This document shows, piece by piece, positions 8,407 through 16,604 of a stretch of 47,774 nt of DNA. Position 1 is the first letter of the stretch. Every line of letters starts with the position of its first letter. The stretch comes from CAXBDP01 sp964598395 (GTDB lineage Bacteria > Bacteroidota > Bacteroidia > Cytophagales > Cyclobacteriaceae). The notes under the pieces are model-generated. The model had not been told where the DNA came from. It saw nothing but the letters and a program-made list of their open reading frames with translations, and ran no database searches. A program made the translations under genes and the position numbers. Location: assembly GCA_964598395.1 (NCBI GenBank), contig CAZRBW010000018.1, positions 1-47,774 of the forward strand, read 5' to 3'.

Positions 8407-9798
8407 TTGACTTTAATCAAATCAATTTCGGGAATCAGAGGAACAATTGGAGGCCAACAAGGCGATAATTTAACTCCCATAGATATAGTAAAATTCTCTT
8501 CTGCATATGGCGCTTGGATGCTTAGCAAAGAGGTAAATGCAAAAGTAGTAATTGGCAGAGACGCCCGTCCTTCAGGAGAGTGGATCGCTCCATTGGTAGC
8601 ATCTACACTACAAAGTTTAGGAATAGATGTGATCGATCTTGGCCTAGCCAGCACACCCACAGTAGAAGTGGCAGTGGTGAATGAAAAAGCGGGAGGTGGG
8701 ATTATCCTTACCGCGTCTCATAACCCTGTGCAGTGGAATGCCCTAAAGCTCCTCAACGAAAAAGGTGAGTTTATTTCCAATGCAGAAGGTCAACGCATAT
8801 TAGAAATTGCGGAACAAGGCCAGGTAGAATATGCACCAAATAAAAAAGCCGGACAGTACAAGCAAGACCATTCTCAGCTCGATAAACACATACAGCAAGT
8901 ATTAGATTTGCCATTGGTAGATGTGGAGGCAATTCGAAATAGAAAATTCAAAATCGTTGTCGATCCTGTAAATTCAGTTGGTGGTATTGCTATACCAGCT
9001 CTGCTCGAAAGGCTTGGAGTAGATCATATCCATTTGATCAATGGAGAAGCCAATGGGCAATTTGCGCATAACCCTGAACCTTTGCCAGAAAATATAAGAG
9101 AGATCTGCAAAGAGCTGCAAAACGGCAGCTTTGATTTAGGCATTGTGGTAGACCCCGATGTGGATAGACTTGCTCTCGTTTGCGAGGATGGAACTCCATT
9201 TGGCGAGGAATATACTTTGGTGACTGTGGCAGATTATGTGCTATCCCAAACTCCTGGCAATACGGTATCCAATCTATCATCCTCCCGCGCGTTGAAAGAT
9301 GTGACTATCAAAAGAGGTGGAGAGTATGTGGCATCAGCTGTTGGCGAAGTGAATGTGGTAGAAGCGATGAAAGCCAATAATGCGATTATCGGCGGCGAAG
9401 GGAACGGTGGTATTATTTATCCAGAATTACATTATGGTCGCGATGCCTTGGTTGGTATAGCACTGTTTTTGACACAATTAGCTAAATTTGGCAAAAGCTG
9501 CTCAATGCTGCGTGCTAGCTATCCAAATTACCATATTTCGAAAAATAAAATTGAGCTTACACCAGAAATAGATGTGGATAAAGTGCTTGCAGGTATGCAA
9601 AAGAAGTACGAAAAGCAGCCCCAAATTACAGTAGATGGTGTTAGGATAGATTTCGACAGCGAATGGGTACATTTGCGTAAGTCCAACACCGAACCGATTA
9701 TTAGAATTTATGCAGAATCTGAGTCGAATGCCACAGCAGACCATTTGGCAAATAAGATCATACAGGATATCAAAGAAATTGTAAATGGCAATGAATAG
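8407..9798 (+). CDS. glmM: Phosphoglucosamine mutase GlmM
   Basis: A 463-residue alpha-D-phosphohexomutase that interconverts glucosamine-6-P and glucosamine-1-P on the route to UDP-GlcNAc for peptidoglycan and LPS. The active-site phosphoserine is S104 in ILTASHNP. The metal loop is VVDPDVDRLAL, the sugar-binding loop is GGEGNGG, and the phosphate-binding C-terminal loop is RKSNTEPIIRIYAE. The start is TTG at 8407. The resulting MTLIKSISGIRGTIGG is how Bacteroidota orthologues begin, and no in-frame ATG nearby fits. A phosphomannomutase activity cannot be excluded, since the families intergrade. The gene end overlaps the next gene by 14 bp, implying co-translation with the cysteine desulfurase. 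Confidence 0.9.
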   Translation: MTLIKSISGIRGTIGGQQGDNLTPIDIVKFSSAYGAWMLSKEVNAKVVIGRDARPSGEWIAPLVASTLQSLGIDVIDLGLASTPTVEVAVVNEKAGGGIILTASHNPVQWNALKLLNEKGEFISNAEGQRILEIAEQGQVEYAPNKKAGQYKQDHSQLDKHIQQVLDLPLVDVEAIRNRKFKIVVDPVNSVGGIAIPALLERLGVDHIHLINGEANGQFAHNPEPLPENIREICKELQNGSFDLGIVVDPDVDRLALVCEDGTPFGEEYTLVTVADYVLSQTPGNTVSNLSSSRALKDVTIKRGGEYVASAVGEVNVVEAMKANNAIIGGEGNGGIIYPELHYGRDALVGIALFLTQLAKFGKSCSMLRASYPNYHISKNKIELTPEIDVDKVLAGMQKKYEKQPQITVDGVRIDFDSEWVHLRKSNTEPIIRIYAESESNATADHLANKIIQDIKEIVNGNE

Positions 9799-10957
9799 AG
9801 AAGAAAGAATCTACCTAGATAATGCTGCAACTACAGCCATAGATCCGGAAGTGCTTCAAGCAATGCTCCCGTACCTAGAAAATTATTATGGTAATCCTTC
9901 TTCAATTCATGCGCATGGGCGGGAGGTTAGAACAGGCATTGAACGAACTCGCAAACTCATTGCCGATCATCTGAACTGCACTCCAGCCGAAATCTTTTTT
10001 ACATCAGGCGGTACAGAAGCTGATAATACTGTATTACGATGTAGTGTTGATAATTTGGCTATCAAGCATATAATCACTTCGCCGCTTGAACACCATGCCG
10101 TATTGCACACAGCAGAAAGCTTAGAAAAAGAAGGGCATGTCAAATTGAGTTTGGTTGATGTCAATAATAAAGGTGAAATCAATTTTGACCATCTCGAAGA
10201 GTTACTGAAAAGCAATAAAAATACCCTTGTTTCTCTCATGCACGCCAACAATGAAATTGGCAATCTCAATGATTTGGATAGAATTGGCAACATGGCTCAT
10301 TCATACGATGCCTATTTCCACTCAGATACGGTACAGACTGTGGGACATTATGTACATGATTTGAAGCAATTGCCTGTCAACTTTATTGTAGGTGCTGCGC
10401 ATAAATTTCATGGTCCGAAAGGCGTAGGTTTTCTGTATGTAAATCGCAAAAACAAAATCCACCCGCTTATTTATGGTGGAGCCCAGGAGCGAAATATGCG
10501 TGGAGGAACGGAGAATGTTTATGGCATAATTGGTTTGGGCAAAGCATTAGAAATTGCCTATCGTGATATGACCGATCATCAAGCGCATACATCTGGTGTC
10601 AAATCATATATGATCGAAAAACTTAAGGAAAATTTTGCAGGAATTAGCTTCAATGGCTTATCTGGCGAAATGGATAAAAGCCTTTATACTGTGTTAAGTG
10701 TTTGCTTTCCTCCAAATGAAGATAATGATATGATGCTTTTCCATTTGGATTTGCATGGAATTTCGGCTTCAGGTGGAAGTGCCTGCTCAAGCGGCGCAAT
10801 GAAAGGTAGCCACGTGCTTTCAGGCATTGGTGCCGATCCTTCGAGAGCCTCTGTTCGCTTCTCATTCAGTAAGTTCAATACGAAAGACGAAGTGGATATC
10901 GTGATCGAAAAGCTTAAAGAAATTGTGCCGGTAAAATCAGAAATGAGTAAAGCCTAA
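9785..10957 (+). CDS. Cysteine desulfurase (NifS/IscS family)
   Basis: A 390-residue PLP enzyme of the class V aminotransferase fold that removes sulfur from cysteine for Fe-S clusters or thiolation. The N-terminus reads IYLDNAATTAIDPEV, as in IscS/NifS. The PLP lysine is in GAAHKFHGPKG. The mobile catalytic cysteine is in ASGGSACSSGAMKGS, with the SxxCSSG form of group I enzymes. TSGGTEADN and HANNEIGN are the expected cofactor motifs. Length fits NifS/IscS. The start could be ATG 9785 or ATG 9791 (two codons apart); both overlap the end of glmM. No IscU or Fe-S scaffold gene lies beside it, so whether it serves Fe-S assembly or tRNA thiolation is open. Confidence 0.92.
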   Translation: MAMNREERIYLDNAATTAIDPEVLQAMLPYLENYYGNPSSIHAHGREVRTGIERTRKLIADHLNCTPAEIFFTSGGTEADNTVLRCSVDNLAIKHIITSPLEHHAVLHTAESLEKEGHVKLSLVDVNNKGEINFDHLEELLKSNKNTLVSLMHANNEIGNLNDLDRIGNMAHSYDAYFHSDTVQTVGHYVHDLKQLPVNFIVGAAHKFHGPKGVGFLYVNRKNKIHPLIYGGAQERNMRGGTENVYGIIGLGKALEIAYRDMTDHQAHTSGVKSYMIEKLKENFAGISFNGLSGEMDKSLYTVLSVCFPPNEDNDMMLFHLDLHGISASGGSACSSGAMKGSHVLSGIGADPSRASVRFSFSKFNTKDEVDIVIEKLKEIVPVKSEMSKA

Positions 10958-12021
10958 TATCGATAAACTACTGCGTTGATATTCATGCCAGCACCTACTG
11001 ATGCGAATACGATAATATCTCCCTTGTTAAGTTGATGCTGATCTAACTGACCTTTCCTTACCAAATCGAAAAGTGTAATTACTGTAGCTACCGAACTATT
11101 GCCAAGCCAGTGTATACTCATCGGCATAATATCATTTGGCATCACTTTACCTTTATACAAGCGCTTGATAATGGCCTCATCCATTTTTTCATTTGCTTGA
11201 TGGATAAACACCTTCTTTACATCCTCCAATTGAAGCCCTGCTTTGGCTATACAATCGAGCATTGCTTGCGGGACATACGTTAGGGTATATTCGTAAATCT
11301 TTCTACCCAGCATTTTGATGAATTTCACATTCGAGGTGTTTTCTGGATCGAAGGATTTTCCCATAAATAGGAAATCTAGTTCTTCCAACGAATGTGATAA
11401 TGCAGCGCTTGCCAAAATACCTTCTTCCTTGTCATCAGAGGCTGCTTCTACTATTGCAGCACCAGCCCCATCTGAGAAAATCATAGCATCTCTATCGTTT
11501 GGATCCACCACCCGACTAAGTGTTTCAGCACCTATAACCAAGCATCTTTTAGCTTGGCCTGATTTGATTACAGCGTCCGCAGTGATTAGTCCTTGAATCC
11601 ATCCTGGACAGCCAAAAAACAAGTCATATGCAATGCAATAAGGGTTTTTAATCTTCAAATGATGTTTTACTCTATTCCCCAAACTCGGCACAGCATCAGT
11701 CTGATTACTCCCATGGCTTACATCCCCAAAGTTGTGGGCAAAGATGATTTGATCTATCGTTTCGGGATCTATTCCAGCATCCTCTATTGCTTTCTTGGCG
11801 GCAATAGCAGCAATATCTGAGGTGTTAAGATTATTGCTTGCGTATCTTCTTTCTTCTATGCCCGTGATTGCTTCAAACTTCTCAATTATCTCACTATTGG
11901 CAGTTACGAATTTGCTTCCATCAGCATTGAAGAATCGATGATTGCTAAAGTCTGCGTTCGTAACTTTTAGCGTAGGAATATAGGATCCCGTTCCGCTTAT
12001 TCGAGTTCTTGGCTTTTCCAT
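10954..12021 (-). CDS. 3-oxoacyl-ACP synthase III-like condensing enzyme
   Basis: A thiolase-fold enzyme of the KAS III (FabH) type, about 355 residues from ATG 12021. The N-terminus RTRISGTGSYIPTLKVTNAD and the early segment GIEERRYA are typical. The catalytic cysteine lies in AYDLFFGCPGWIQGL, the histidine in VFIHQANEKM and the asparagine in HWLGNSSVATV, completing the Cys-His-Asn triad. FabH starts fatty-acid synthesis by condensing an acyl-CoA with malonyl-ACP, but several KAS III relatives have other roles. The divergent N-terminus suggests a paralogue rather than certain fabH. The codon before the chosen ATG is TTG, a less likely start. Its end overlaps the convergent cysteine desulfurase by 4 bp. 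Confidence 0.85.
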   Translation of the reverse strand: MEKPRTRISGTGSYIPTLKVTNADFSNHRFFNADGSKFVTANSEIIEKFEAITGIEERRYASNNLNTSDIAAIAAKKAIEDAGIDPETIDQIIFAHNFGDVSHGSNQTDAVPSLGNRVKHHLKIKNPYCIAYDLFFGCPGWIQGLITADAVIKSGQAKRCLVIGAETLSRVVDPNDRDAMIFSDGAGAAIVEAASDDKEEGILASAALSHSLEELDFLFMGKSFDPENTSNVKFIKMLGRKIYEYTLTYVPQAMLDCIAKAGLQLEDVKKVFIHQANEKMDEAIIKRLYKGKVMPNDIMPMSIHWLGNSSVATVITLFDLVRKGQLDQHQLNKGDIIVFASVGAGMNINAVVYRY

Positions 12022-12049
12022 CAAGAGATTTTTTTCAGAAAATAAGCTT

Positions 12050-12057
12050 CAAAGGTA
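12050..12057 (-). promoter_or_regulatory. -7 box TACCTTTG upstream of KAS III-like gene
   Basis: Minus-strand TACCTTTG matches TAnnTTTG and lies about 29 bp before the ATG at 12021. The same octamer precedes hemH. No strong -33 TTG is visible. Confidence 0.5.
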
Positions 12058-12173
12058 GGCAGCCATTTTATAAAGTCCACCTTATTGCCAAATAAAAAAT
12101 GCTACTTTTTAAATTTTAGTATTTATAGATAGATATTAATCCAAATGAAGAAATTTAATCCCGAAAAAACTAT

Positions 12174-13235
12174 CTACATCGATATTTTATTTTGTGCGAT
12201 AGGCGTATTTTCGTAAACCAATTCCTTTAGGCATGCTATCCATTCTGGCGAGTTGTTTAGGCTTTTTACAAGTTGCCAAACTTCTCCTCCCGCTTCTTCG
12301 AATTGTTCTTTATATTCTTCACCTACTTCTACGGTTGTCTCCAAACAGTCGGCAATAAAGGCAGGACAATATACAAGGACTTTTTTAATTCCTTTACCTG
12401 CCAATTCTTTCAACATATCTTCTGTGTATGGCTTGATCCAAGGGTCATTACCCAACCTACTTTGGAAACATGTCGTAAACTGTCCTTCTTTTAAACCAAG
12501 TTCCGATGCTATCAAGCGAGTAGTCAAGAAACATTGTGCTCGATAGCAATAAGCGTTGTTTTTATGAAAGTGGTCACAGCAATCACCTAGCTGGCATTGC
12601 GTACCTACGCTGCCTTTACGAATTTGTCTTTCTGGCAATCCGTGGTAGCTAAATACCACATGATCATATTCCGCTTCGGCAAGATATTTTTTGCCAATAT
12701 TTGCAAATGCTTTGATAAAAAGTGGGTGCTCTACAAATCTATTTACAAAATTGACACTTGGGATAATTTGCCAAGTGCGACAAATTTCCATTACTTTATC
12801 CACTACCGACCCATTTGTGGCACTCGCGTATTGTGGGAATAGTGGTATACAAATTATAGAATCTACACTGGCTTTTTTTAGCTCATCGAGAGCTGTTTGT
12901 ATCGATGGGCTTTGATAGCGCATGCCAAGTACCACATGGTAATCGCTGCCAAGTTCTGCTTGCAATAGGTCTCTTACATCTTCTCCATAATACTTCAAAG
13001 GCGAGCCTCGATCATCCCACAATTTTCTGTATTCCTTAGCCGATTTTGGTGAACGAAAAGGAGCAATTATGCCATTGACTAATAACCAACGAGGAATTGC
13101 GGGGATATCAATTACGCGCCCATCCATCAAAAATTCACGCAGATATTTTCTTACATCAGGTGTTTTGGGACTGTCTGGCGTGCCCAAATTTACGAGTAAT
13201 ACACCTACTTTTCCTGTCTTTATTTTAGTATTCAT
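12174..13235 (-). CDS. hemH: Ferrochelatase
   Basis: A 353-residue ferrochelatase that inserts Fe2+ into protoporphyrin IX as the last step of haem synthesis. The N-terminus GVLLVNLGTPDSPKTPDVRK is diagnostic. VVFSYHGLPERQ carries the catalytic histidine. CFLTTRLIASELGL, QSRLGNDPWIKPYTED and VYCPAFIADCLETTVEVGEE (with the second essential acidic and aromatic residues) follow in the family order. A CxxDxC-like cluster (GTQCQLGDCCDHF) between them could hint at a metal site but is not the usual Fe-S ligand arrangement. A -7 box TACCTTTG precedes the start. The gene is divergent from the AI-2E permease and 150 bp upstream of nothing else on its strand except the KAS III-like gene's promoter region. 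Confidence 0.95.
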   Translation of the reverse strand: MNTKIKTGKVGVLLVNLGTPDSPKTPDVRKYLREFLMDGRVIDIPAIPRWLLVNGIIAPFRSPKSAKEYRKLWDDRGSPLKYYGEDVRDLLQAELGSDYHVVLGMRYQSPSIQTALDELKKASVDSIICIPLFPQYASATNGSVVDKVMEICRTWQIIPSVNFVNRFVEHPLFIKAFANIGKKYLAEAEYDHVVFSYHGLPERQIRKGSVGTQCQLGDCCDHFHKNNAYCYRAQCFLTTRLIASELGLKEGQFTTCFQSRLGNDPWIKPYTEDMLKELAGKGIKKVLVYCPAFIADCLETTVEVGEEYKEQFEEAGGEVWQLVKSLNNSPEWIACLKELVYENTPIAQNKISM

Positions 13236-13256
13236 GATTTACAGCTAACCTTCATT

Positions 13257-13264
13257 CAAAGGTA
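13257..13264 (-). promoter_or_regulatory. -7 box TACCTTTG upstream of hemH
   Basis: Minus-strand TACCTTTG, a match to TAnnTTTG, lies 22 bp before the hemH ATG. A -33 element is not obvious. Confidence 0.5.
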
Positions 13265-13358
13265 TTGTTTTTTAAAAAGTCTAGCTTAGTTGTTCAGCAA
13301 TTTATTCTCGATTAAATTTAGATAGTCGAAATTGAGTCCTATGGTCTGATTAACAGCT

Positions 13359-14405
13359 ATGAATATTCAAAAGTTAACCTATACCTTACTTTTTTTGGTT
13401 CTATTGGTACACATACTCATAGTGGGTCAGCAGTTATTGGCGCCATTAGCGTGGTCTGCATTCTTGGCTATACTTATTCTTTCGCCAGTACAGTGGCTTG
13501 AAAAAAAAGGATTACCTGCGCCTATTGCGGCGATTCTAAGTATTGTAGTCCTTACCTCCATCATTGCTGCTGTTTTATTTTTTCTCTCGAGGGAGGTTAT
13601 TTCATTAATTCAAGACTTACCAAAATTGGGCAGCCGATTCGAAAGCACTTTGGGAGAAATTCAATTATTTCTTACTGATAAAATTGGTTTGAGTAAAGAT
13701 TTCCAAGCTACACAGATTGCCAACTCTATTGAGAGATTTACTGAAGGTGGGCTCGCAGGAGTTTCCCAGACACTTACGTCGGCGGCAATAGCAATTACTT
13801 ATCTCACTTTGATGCCATTGTTTATCTTTTTTCTTATTCAATATCGCAAGGTGTATTTCGAATTCCTGCTTCAAATTGGAAAAGGAGAGACAAGAGCACA
13901 AACGGCCAAAGTAATCCAAAAAGTGCGGAATGTAATCCAACAATACCTATATGGAATGGCGCTAGTCACGCTAATTATGGGTGTTTTGTTCACAATTGTT
14001 TTATTTGGCTTAGGAATAAAGCACGCCCTTTTCTTTGCCGTCTTTTTAGCTGTTTTCAATTTGATTCCTTATGTCGGAGTATTTTTGTCTAGTTTGGTCA
14101 CTGTGTTATATGTCTATCTGACAAATGATACACTATTCCTCCCGCTACTTACTCTAGGGCTATTATGGGGGTTACAAATATTTGAAAACAACCTAATAAC
14201 TCCTTATGTAGTTGGCAGCAGCGTCCATGCGAATCCACTTGCGGTAATCATTGCTCTTTTGGCGGGAGGTATGATTTGGGGTGTTTCTGGTATGGTTCTT
14301 TTTATTCCACTTATTGGCGCGTTGCGAGTTATTTTAGATGAATTTGAAAGCACCAAGCCCTTCGCCTTATTACTTGGTGAATCGCCCAAAAAGGCTTCAA
14401 ATTAG
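13359..14405 (+). CDS. AI-2E family permease (PF01594 type)
   Basis: A 348-residue polytopic membrane protein. It opens with paired hydrophobic helices (LTYTLLFLVLLVHILIV, LAWSAFLAILILSPVQWLE), has a long amphipathic mid-region, then a cluster of helices including LIPYVGVFLSSLVTVLY. The end carries NLITPYVVGSSVHANPLAV and GGMIWGVSGMVLFIPLIG, the most conserved part of the AI-2E transporter/TqsA/PerM family. Members export diverse small solutes or act as Na+/H+ antiporters; the name does not establish autoinducer transport here. The gene is convergent with a cation:proton antiporter and overlaps it by 4 bp (stops at 14403-14405 and 14402-14404). Confidence 0.9.
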   Translation: MNIQKLTYTLLFLVLLVHILIVGQQLLAPLAWSAFLAILILSPVQWLEKKGLPAPIAAILSIVVLTSIIAAVLFFLSREVISLIQDLPKLGSRFESTLGEIQLFLTDKIGLSKDFQATQIANSIERFTEGGLAGVSQTLTSAAIAITYLTLMPLFIFFLIQYRKVYFEFLLQIGKGETRAQTAKVIQKVRNVIQQYLYGMALVTLIMGVLFTIVLFGLGIKHALFFAVFLAVFNLIPYVGVFLSSLVTVLYVYLTNDTLFLPLLTLGLLWGLQIFENNLITPYVVGSSVHANPLAVIIALLAGGMIWGVSGMVLFIPLIGALRVILDEFESTKPFALLLGESPKKASN

Positions 14406-15655
14406 GTTTTTTGTTTTACTCTCAGCGCCGATTTCATTAATGGGCCAGCCGCCATACTGGTCGCTAATGCAAGTACCACCAGTGCAATAAACATTGCATT
14501 AGTAATCAGCCCATTTTCAAGCGCAATCAAGCCCAATATTATCTCCATTGCTCCTCTTGTATTCATGGCATACCCAATGGCAAGTGCGTCACGATTACCA
14601 AAGCCAGCTACTTTAGCACCTATACCACTACCAATTATTTTGGTTAAAAATCCTATCGCTAAAACCGAAAGCACTAAGATGGGGTTGAAACCTTCTATAA
14701 AATTGACCTTGAGTCCAATAGACACAAAGAACAAAGGTGCAAAGATGTTATTGATGAACTGATGCAAAATTTCCTTTGCCTTTTCTGTCATAAACTCTGA
14801 ATCACCAAGAGCAACACCCACTATAAATGCACCAAAAATGGCATGAATCCCAATATATTCAGTAAATGCCGCAGCCATAAAACAAACTGCCATTGATAAA
14901 GAAAGTAATCCCCCAGGCCAGGCCATCTTTTTGTTTACCCAAGGAAGGGCTTTATTAATAATGCTTTTGCCTACCGTTAGCATCAAAATAGTGAAGCCAA
15001 GCGTAAGAGCAATTGTGGCCCATAAGCTTACTCCTTCCACATTGCGACCCATCATGCTTAGAATTATTGAAAAAATGATCCATCCGAGGATATCAATAAT
15101 CATTGCCGAAGCAATAATGAGCAATCCCATTTTAGATTTGAAAATTTTCAGATCCATTAAAACTCTTGCAATAACAGGTAATGCAGTAATTGAAAGTGCT
15201 GTACCTATAAATAGCGCAAAGATTAATTTAGAATCTGGATCGCCAATACCCCAAAACTCAGGAAAGAAGTAGGTGGACAAGAACCCAATAACCAATGGAA
15301 TGATAAGGGAATAAAATGAAATGCTTAGGGCATTTTTTCCTTGAGCCCACACTATATGTAATTCTACTTCTAGTCCAGCGATAAAAAGCAGTAAAACAAC
15401 CGCCATTTGCACTATACCATCCAATACCAAGAAGGAATTACTCTCCATCGCAAAAATGGACTGGAAAGCTTCTGGCGCAAGAAGGCCGAACACAGTGGGT
15501 CCAAGGATTATTCCAGCGAAGATTTCCCCAACAACTGCTGGTTGCTTAAATTTTCGAGCAGCCTCCGCAAGCAAGCGTGCAAAAATTAGCATGATGCTTA
15601 ATTGCACAAATAAAGTTACCACATCTCCATGGCTCAATGTGTTTAATTTCTCCAT
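14402..15655 (-). CDS. Cation:proton antiporter (CPA2 / Na_H_Exchanger family)
   Basis: A 417-residue membrane protein with roughly a dozen hydrophobic segments and no soluble C-terminal regulatory domain. Family features include VVGEIFAGIILGPTVFGLL near the N-terminus, FIAGLEVEL, TALSITALPVIARVLMDL, and the charged in-membrane stretch FGAFIVGVALGDSEFM. It should exchange Na+ or K+ for protons. Its ATG shares one base with the stop of the upstream universal-stress-protein gene (TAATG), so translation is coupled. The pairing of a CPA2 antiporter with a UspA-type nucleotide-binding protein suggests the latter may regulate it in trans, as UspA domains do when fused to such antiporters. That is inference. 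Confidence 0.9.
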   Translation of the reverse strand: MEKLNTLSHGDVVTLFVQLSIMLIFARLLAEAARKFKQPAVVGEIFAGIILGPTVFGLLAPEAFQSIFAMESNSFLVLDGIVQMAVVLLLFIAGLEVELHIVWAQGKNALSISFYSLIIPLVIGFLSTYFFPEFWGIGDPDSKLIFALFIGTALSITALPVIARVLMDLKIFKSKMGLLIIASAMIIDILGWIIFSIILSMMGRNVEGVSLWATIALTLGFTILMLTVGKSIINKALPWVNKKMAWPGGLLSLSMAVCFMAAAFTEYIGIHAIFGAFIVGVALGDSEFMTEKAKEILHQFINNIFAPLFFVSIGLKVNFIEGFNPILVLSVLAIGFLTKIIGSGIGAKVAGFGNRDALAIGYAMNTRGAMEIILGLIALENGLITNAMFIALVVLALATSMAAGPLMKSALRVKQKT

Positions 15656-16497
15656 TATGAGCTTTGTGGTTGAATTATCAATAAGTTACTTGGGAGGTCA
15701 TTGAGGATATATTCAAGATCGTGAGGAAAAAACCGATCTAACAAATTAAGCTTGTGATCTGGTGCTCTCAATACCAATAAATCTGCCTCTACCTTCTCAG
15801 CAAAGCGGGCCATTTCATAACCAGGCTTTCCACTCACTATTTTGATATTTATTTTTAAGTTACCCTTATCAATATTCTTTAATATATCTTCAATTTTAAC
15901 AACTTCATCATTTACCAGGCCGCGTCTAGTGCTTTCTACCGTATCCGCCGTGTCTTCTCCTGCTACCGACATTCTCAGGCCCATCATTTGAATCTCGTTG
16001 ATAATATGAACATTTTGTGCCTTTTCTATTTTTGCTAGTTGTAAGCCCTTTTCAATTATTTCGGCTGTACGAGGATGGTCTGTTCCATTGATTACGATCC
16101 TTTTGAAAGACTTAGGTTGCAAGCTTGGCTCCAACAGAATTAATAGTGAAACCTCTGCTTTACGCATTATTTTTCTGGCGACAGAACTAAAGTGCATCCT
16201 AAGGAAGGATTCCTTTTTTAGTGCGCCTGTCACAAGCAGATCTACATTTTCTCTTTTACATATTTCTATGATCTTTTTTGTTGGATCACCTTCTTCCCAA
16301 ATTACTCTGGAGTTACTTTGATTGAATCCTGAGGCAACCAACAGCTCATCAAGCTTGACTTGTTCCTTTTCACTTTGGATGCCAATGTGGATAAAAATAA
16401 TTTCAGTATTAAATATCTCTGACAAGCGTTTGATTTCGCACATCAAGGCCTCCATTCTAGGCGAGAAAGCAATAGCAAGAGCAATTTTCTGGAACAT
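15655..16497 (-). CDS. Universal stress protein, tandem UspA domains
   Basis: A 280-residue protein made of two UspA-like halves. The first starts FQKIALAIAFSPRMEALM and runs through EIIFIHIG to VDLLVTGALKK. The second starts KRIVINGTDHPRTAEIIEKG and ends ADLLVLRAPDHKLNLL. The classical ATP-binding signature G-x2-G-x9-G is not clearly intact in either half, so nucleotide binding is uncertain. It is the first gene of a coupled pair with the antiporter at 14402-15655 (1-bp overlap) and is probably expressed at a similar level. The role would be stress-linked regulation of ion exchange, inferred from context only. Confidence 0.85.
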   Translation of the reverse strand: MFQKIALAIAFSPRMEALMCEIKRLSEIFNTEIIFIHIGIQSEKEQVKLDELLVASGFNQSNSRVIWEEGDPTKKIIEICKRENVDLLVTGALKKESFLRMHFSSVARKIMRKAEVSLLILLEPSLQPKSFKRIVINGTDHPRTAEIIEKGLQLAKIEKAQNVHIINEIQMMGLRMSVAGEDTADTVESTRRGLVNDEVVKIEDILKNIDKGNLKINIKIVSGKPGYEMARFAEKVEADLLVLRAPDHKLNLLDRFFPHDLEYILNDLPSNLLIIQPQSS

Positions 16498-16591
16498 AGT
16501 TTAGTAGATTACAACATTCCAAGATAATAGATTTGCCCTAAATAACCGTAAAAATGAGTTAAAGCAATTAGAAAAGACTTAATCAGCTGAT

Positions 16592-16599
16592 TATCTTTG
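16592..16599 (+). promoter_or_regulatory. -7 box TATCTTTG immediately before glycyl-tRNA synthetase
   Basis: TATCTTTG matches TAnnTTTG and ends only 5 bp before the ATG at 16605. If used, the transcript would begin at or very near the A of the start codon (leaderless mRNA). A -33 TTG is weak. Confidence 0.5.
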
Positions 16600-16604
16600 C
16601 GGCC

